DNA of 64,000 nt from Oncomelania hupensis (taxonomy: Eukaryota > Mollusca > Gastropoda > Littorinimorpha > Pomatiopsidae): contig CM072511.1 in NCBI GenBank assembly GCA_036898135.1, forward strand, positions 41,706,743 through 41,770,742. Reading direction: 5' to 3'. A program made the position numbers and the translations under genes. Of this stretch, positions 59,846 to 64,000 are shown piece by piece; position 1 is the stretch's first letter, and every line of letters starts with the position of its first letter. The notes beneath the pieces were generated by a model. The model was given only the letters and a program-made list of their open reading frames with translations, ran no database searches and had not been told where the DNA came from.

Positions 59846-60054
59846 CGTTTCTCGATAGTAGAAAGAAAATAGGGAGCATTTTTCAAAAGTGTGGACTATC
59901 TATAATAACTCTTTATACAATGTTTCACTTCCATGAATCACCCCCACGTTCCACTCCCGTGTCGTATCCGCGAAAAGATAAACAATCAAGCATTATAATT
60001 CTGACCAAAAGTACAAGCCGATCGGCGTGGCATTTGTGGTCCATAGCGTAGTAG

Positions 60055-62106
60055 GTCATCAGCCATCCCAGCAATGTCCTCCTGAAAATAATACTTAACA
60101 GGTTGAAATTCCAAGCTGAACAAATCATAGCTCAAGAGCAAGCAGGATTTAGGGCAGGGCGAAGTACCACTCAACAGATTTTCAACGTCAGAATAATCTG
60201 CGAGAAATACCTACAGCACCAACATCTATATCATGTGTTCGTAGACTTCAAAAATGCGTTTGACCGAGTCTGGCATGCAGCTATGTGGGCAACCATGAGA
60301 GTGTACAACATCCTATCCTATCCTATCCTATCCTGTCCCATAATCCGAAGGTCGTAGGGGCACCACAGATGATCGTTTAACCAGCATACTCCATCTTTCT
60401 CTGTCCTCAGCAGCCCTCATGGCTTCGCTCAGTGTCAAACCAGTCCATTCTCGAATGTTGTCCTCCCACCTCTTTTTCGGTCTCCCCCTTCTTCTACGTC
60501 CTTGCACTGTGCCTTGCAGAATGGTCTTTGCAAGGCCTGATGATCTGGTGACGTGGCCATACCATCGGAGTTTCCGTTTCTTCACCACTGTGAGCAGGTC
60601 ATCGTGCTGTCCAATGGCTTGTGTGATGGTCTGTCGGACTTCGTCGTTGGTGATGTGTTGGGTATAGGAAATGCACAGAAGTCTTCTGTAGCACCTCATC
60701 TCCATGCTTTGTATTCTTCGTTGGAGATCTGCTGTGAGGGTCCATGCTTCGCAAGCATATAGGAAGATGGAGATGACCAGAGAGCGCAGCAGTCTTACTT
60801 TGGAATGTAGACTGATGGTTCTGTCTTTCCAAATGGGCTTCAACCTTGTCAGGGCAGCAGTTGTTTGTGCGATCCTGGAGAGGACTTCCTGTCGAGACCC
60901 ATTGTCTGACACAATGGCTCCTAAATATTTGAAGCTGTGCACTGTGTTGAGGGATTGGCCTTGTACTTTGATGTCCGTGTTGATGCCATTGGTGTTGTTG
61001 GTCATCATTTTGGTCTTCTCTGCACTTATTTCCATTCCATAAGCTATGGAGGTGGTGTCAAGCCTCTGTACAACATCAGCTCTAAAATTATTGAAGACAC
61101 CAAAAGCCTGTATGACAAGGTTACCAGTGCAGTCCTCCACAACAGCGCCATCGGAAACTGGTTCAGAACAACAATCGGTGTGCGTCAGAGATGCCTACTC
61201 TCTCCAACACTCTTCAACATCTTCCTAGAGCGCATCATGTCAGATGCTCTTGCAGATCACGAAGGCACAGTCAGCATAGGGGGAAGAGCAATCTCCAACC
61301 TTCGTTTTGCGGATGACATTGATGGATTGGCTGGAGAGGAACAAGAACTTGAACAGCTGGTACAGAGGCTTGACACCACCTCCAGAGCCTATGGAATGGA
61401 AATAAGTGCTGAGAAGACCAAAATGATGACCAACAACACCAATGGCATCGACACGGACATCACAGTCCAAGGCCAATCTCTCAACACAGTGCATAGCTTC
61501 AAATATGTCGGAGCCGTTGTATCAGACAATGGGTCCCGACATGAAGTCCTCTCCAGGATCGCACAAACAACTGCTGCCCTGGCGAGGTTGAAGCCTATTT
61601 GGAAAGACAGGACCATCAGTCTACATTCCAAGGTAAGGCTGCTGTGCTCCCTTGTCATCTCCATCTTCCTATATACTTGCGAAACATGGACCCTCACAGC
61701 AGATCTCCAACGAAGAATACAAAGCATGGAGATGAGGTGCTACAGAAGACTTTTGGGCATTTCCTATACCCAGCACATCACCAACGACGAAGTCCGACAG
61801 ACCATCACACAAGCCATTGGACAACACGATGACCTGCTCACAGTGGTGAAAAAACGGAAACTCCTAGGGTATGGCCACGTCACCAGATCAACAGGTATTG
61901 CAAAGACCATCCTGCAAGGCACAGTGCAAGGAGGCAGAAGAAGAGGGAGTCCGAAAAAGAGGTGGGAAGACAACACTCTGAGAATGGACTGGTTTGACTC
62001 TGAGCGAAACAATCAGAGTTGCTGATGACAGGGAAAGATGGAGTACGCTGGTTAAACGATCATCTGTGGTGCCCCTACGACCTCCGAGTTACGGGATAGG
62101 ATAGGA
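60055..62106 (+). mobile_element. RTE-like LINE interrupted by an inverted RTE copy
   Basis: Left piece 60055-60312: ISHPSNVLLKIILNRLK, EQAGFRAGRSTTQQIF, VFVDFKNAFDRVWHAAMW. Right piece 61078-62106 continues at SSKIIEDTKSLYDK, motif B GVRQRCLLSPTLFNIF (Gly to Arg in the GC pair), motif C LRFADDIDGLAG and the C-terminal block. A frameshift near 61975 breaks the EDNIREW block. The tail has GGATA units to 62106. Confidence 0.9.
60313..61066 (-). mobile_element. RTE-like LINE nested head-on in another copy
   Basis: The minus-strand copy runs from the RLDTTSIAYGMEISAEKTKM block to the end, with four to five TATCC tail units at 60313-60333. TGTACAACATC at 60302-60312 and 61067-61077 is the 11-bp duplication, and it is native sequence of the host copy. 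The coding frame is uninterrupted over its length. It forms an inverted repeat with 61368-62100. Confidence 0.93.
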
Positions 62107-62595
62107 TATGATAGGAAACAAATTTGTAAGCTTTGGCAGGTAAAAAAAAAGCGTTGACTATAGATTTCCAATTTTTTTAAATTCTGATTCTGATTCAGTA
62201 TTATTTTACCTCTTTGCTAATCCACTGCATGGTAGTACTATTATAGCTCAAGACCGCTACGTTCCTGCTCTATCTTCGCGCTATACATTCAGGCTAAATG
62301 GTGTACTAATGGACACATCGGACCATCCATACAACAACCTACCAGACCATGACTTGTAAACTACCGCTGCGGGTACTGACTACCATTAATTTTATTGTAC
62401 TCCTGCCTCATTCCCGACTCCAACTTCTGATAATGACTGGGCAGCACTACACCTTCCCTTTGAAGGGGTGTGGGTAGGGGAGAAAAGGGGGCGCTGTCCT
62501 AACTTCATGGTCGGTCACCGGCTTCATAACAGGTACCCCTGACCAGTTCTTTGAGCTGGTAAATGCGCTATACAATAACATTAGGCATTATCCCT
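62107..62595. other. no gene; degenerate L2/SINE-type tail
   Basis: CAGTTCTTTGAGCTGGTAAATGCGCTATACAATAA at 62544-62578 resembles the family B/L2 tail (TGAGCTGG-AAAGCGCTATATAA). The body is too diverged to define. Confidence 0.4.
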
Positions 62596-62742
62596 AAATA
62601 AACCGAAAGTAGGTTGCTTCCCCTGAAATGCGGTTACACAATACATGTTGACAGCATAAACCGAAAGTAGGTCAATGAGAGTAATGAGAGTTGCTTCCCC
62701 TGAAAAGCGGTCAAAATACACGTTGACAGCTATTTAGGAAGT
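62596..62742. repeat. diverged tandem duplication (~60/77 bp)
   Basis: ATAAACCGAAAGTAGGT, TTGCTTCCCCTGAAA-GCGGT and TACA(T/C)GTTGACAGC recur in order at 62599-62656 and 62657-62731. The second copy has an ~18-bp AATGAGAG-type expansion. Confidence 0.75.
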
Positions 62743-63139
62743 ACTCCTATTCTTGACTGCTTTAAGTTCTGAAGCTGAACAAACCAGCGTAACTTAATCT
62801 TCTGACAGCAAAACTGGACTTATTTAGGGGATAGAAAAAGAAAACACTGGAATCAATAATAGTTAAAATGACTGTGTCGAAATTACCGTTTGCAAGAGAT
62901 AATAGTTTAGGTTTTAACTCTTGATGAAGCTGATAGCAATATAGATGTGCCGAGAACAGTTTTATAATCTAATGCGTTTGATCTCGTTTTATTTTCGATA
63001 TAATCTCTCGTCTTGAAATAGGTACTCTAACTTTAATTAACTCCTAGTGTGACTTGAAAACTAAAATACTGAGATTACTATAATTATACTTCAAATATCA
63101 ATCGTAAAAACTGCGCGGAAACAATATTAGACAACTAAA
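62743..63139. other. no gene seen
   Basis: Unique AT-rich sequence without coding or repeat signal. Confidence 0.55.
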
Positions 63140-63222
63140 ATTGATGAAGTGCCGTTTGGCGGTCCTGATTTGGCTCGGAAGAGTCCGCTGGACCTAAAGC
63201 AACATTCAATCAATCAGTGCCG
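63140..63222 (+). repeat. possible retroposon tail with CAAT units
   Basis: GGCGGTCCTGATTTGGCTCG, GAAGAGTCCGCTGGACCTAA and AGCAACATTCAATCAATCA resemble, from memory, a 3' tail common in gastropod repeats. GTGCCGTTTGG flanks both sides (63150 and 63217), a candidate 11-bp target duplication. Confidence 0.5.
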
Positions 63223-63904
63223 TTTGGGATAGGCGTACAGAGTAATAGGGTCGAAATAACACGATTTTGCTCGGATTCCTGCACTGTTTTATGATTTCCG
63301 CACGACAAGTTTCAGTGTGAAGAAATGTTCAGAATTAAAAATGTAAAACTTGATAATGTCAGCACGCAGTATTGTCACATTGAAACGTTTTTATTATATA
63401 CAGCGCTGATTTCGCAATGCTGATTTTCCGCCTTTCGTAACATTTCTTTAAAACAAATCCTTTAAAAAAAAAATCAATGAATGTCACATAGACCTCAAGT
63501 CCATTTTGTTCGCACTTAAAGAGCTACATTGCACTACATTTAGAAACTCACTTTTTAGATCGATTTATTTGAAAAGTATAGGTTTGCAACAGATTCTAAC
63601 TAACATAATATACCATAATGGTTTTGAAATTCATGCAGGTGTGCTGCTACAGAAAATCCACATTTACGCTGCAAGTGCTCTTCCCAAAACTTTATTATAG
63701 GTTTGTATTCATTGAGTAATGTTGAAGCACGAGTGGTTCTCTTTTCACACTTATAAAAGAATTGATCTAACATTATTAACATTATAACTAAGAAAGATGT
63801 ATCGTTCTTAGCTGACAGGTCCATCAATATTAAATCATTGCACATCAAAACCGTAATAACCTTAATACTGAAATAAAGGCACTGTGCGCAGTCATTCAAA
63901 AATG
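63223..63904. other. no gene supported
   Basis: A 102-codon minus frame at 63600-63908 (containing MCNDLILMDLSAKND) has no recognised domain. Its AT-rich composition makes chance likely. Confidence 0.45.
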
Positions 63905-64000
63905 TCACAATAGCATTTAATTTCCTTTCCGTCTTCCAACAGCGATCTCCTTGCCTTTACACCACATGATTGAATGATGATGGTGTGTTGATTGTGTCTG
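63905..64000 (+). mobile_element. SINE family A, partial, cut by window end
   Basis: TTTCCGTCTTCCAACAGCGA, TCTCCTTGCCTTTACACCAC and TGATTGAATGATGATGG match 38698-38755 of the full copy. It continues past the right edge. Confidence 0.75.

Noticed and set aside
60937..62025. A 362-codon plus-strand frame with RT motifs
   Set aside because: The first ~45 codons are the antisense of the nested minus-strand RTE copy, and the rest is the RT of the host copy. It is a chance fusion across the insertion edge.

Overview
The window is eukaryotic and looks like intergenic to intronic DNA from a lophotrochozoan, most likely a gastropod mollusc. The evidence is long SSR-rich non-coding stretches, several 5'-truncated non-LTR retrotransposons, tRNA-headed SINEs of the kind common in gastropods, TTAGGG-type motifs and a single host exon with a splice donor. 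There is no sign of bacterial organisation. The species call is inference: I could run no database search.

Layout. 0-6.5 kb: microsatellites, a decayed CR1-like LINE (minus), a 45-bp minisatellite, a foldback element and a ~1.3-kb AT-rich element with long inverted arms. 6.9-12.1 kb: a diverged duplicated block whose two copies lie ~4.5 kb apart; one copy carries a SINE and the other shows the empty site. 13.0-13.4 kb: an LTR-like repeat with an 81-bp insert. 15.9-25.3 kb: a retrotransposon nest. An L2-like LINE is split by a Harbinger-like element and followed by an RTE-like LINE; a second RTE-like copy is split by a nearly intact L2-like LINE. 26-34.3 kb: an RTE fragment, a CpG-rich island with a possible first exon, a MITE-like repeat with internal CCCTAA units, very long CT/GAA tracts and SINE copies. 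35.9-39.2 kb: another RTE copy, a miRNA-like hairpin and a tail-to-tail SINE pair. 46.8-47.5 kb: the best host gene piece, exon 1 of a type II membrane protein with a furin-type site. 52.9-62.1 kb: a second LTR-like copy split by an RTE insertion, a CR1-like 3' end, a 27-bp minisatellite, another RTE copy, and an RTE copy inserted head-on into another RTE copy, which leaves a long inverted repeat. 62-64 kb: small repeats, with a SINE cut by the window end.

One RTE-like family with a (GGATA)n/(TATCC)n tail accounts for at least nine substantial pieces. Four of its insertions and the L2-like insertion have readable target-site duplications, so the order of events can be reconstructed. Nothing here looks like an operon. 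The regions with host signal are the exon at 46856-47485 and, far more weakly, the GC-rich islands near 9.0 and 28.1 kb.
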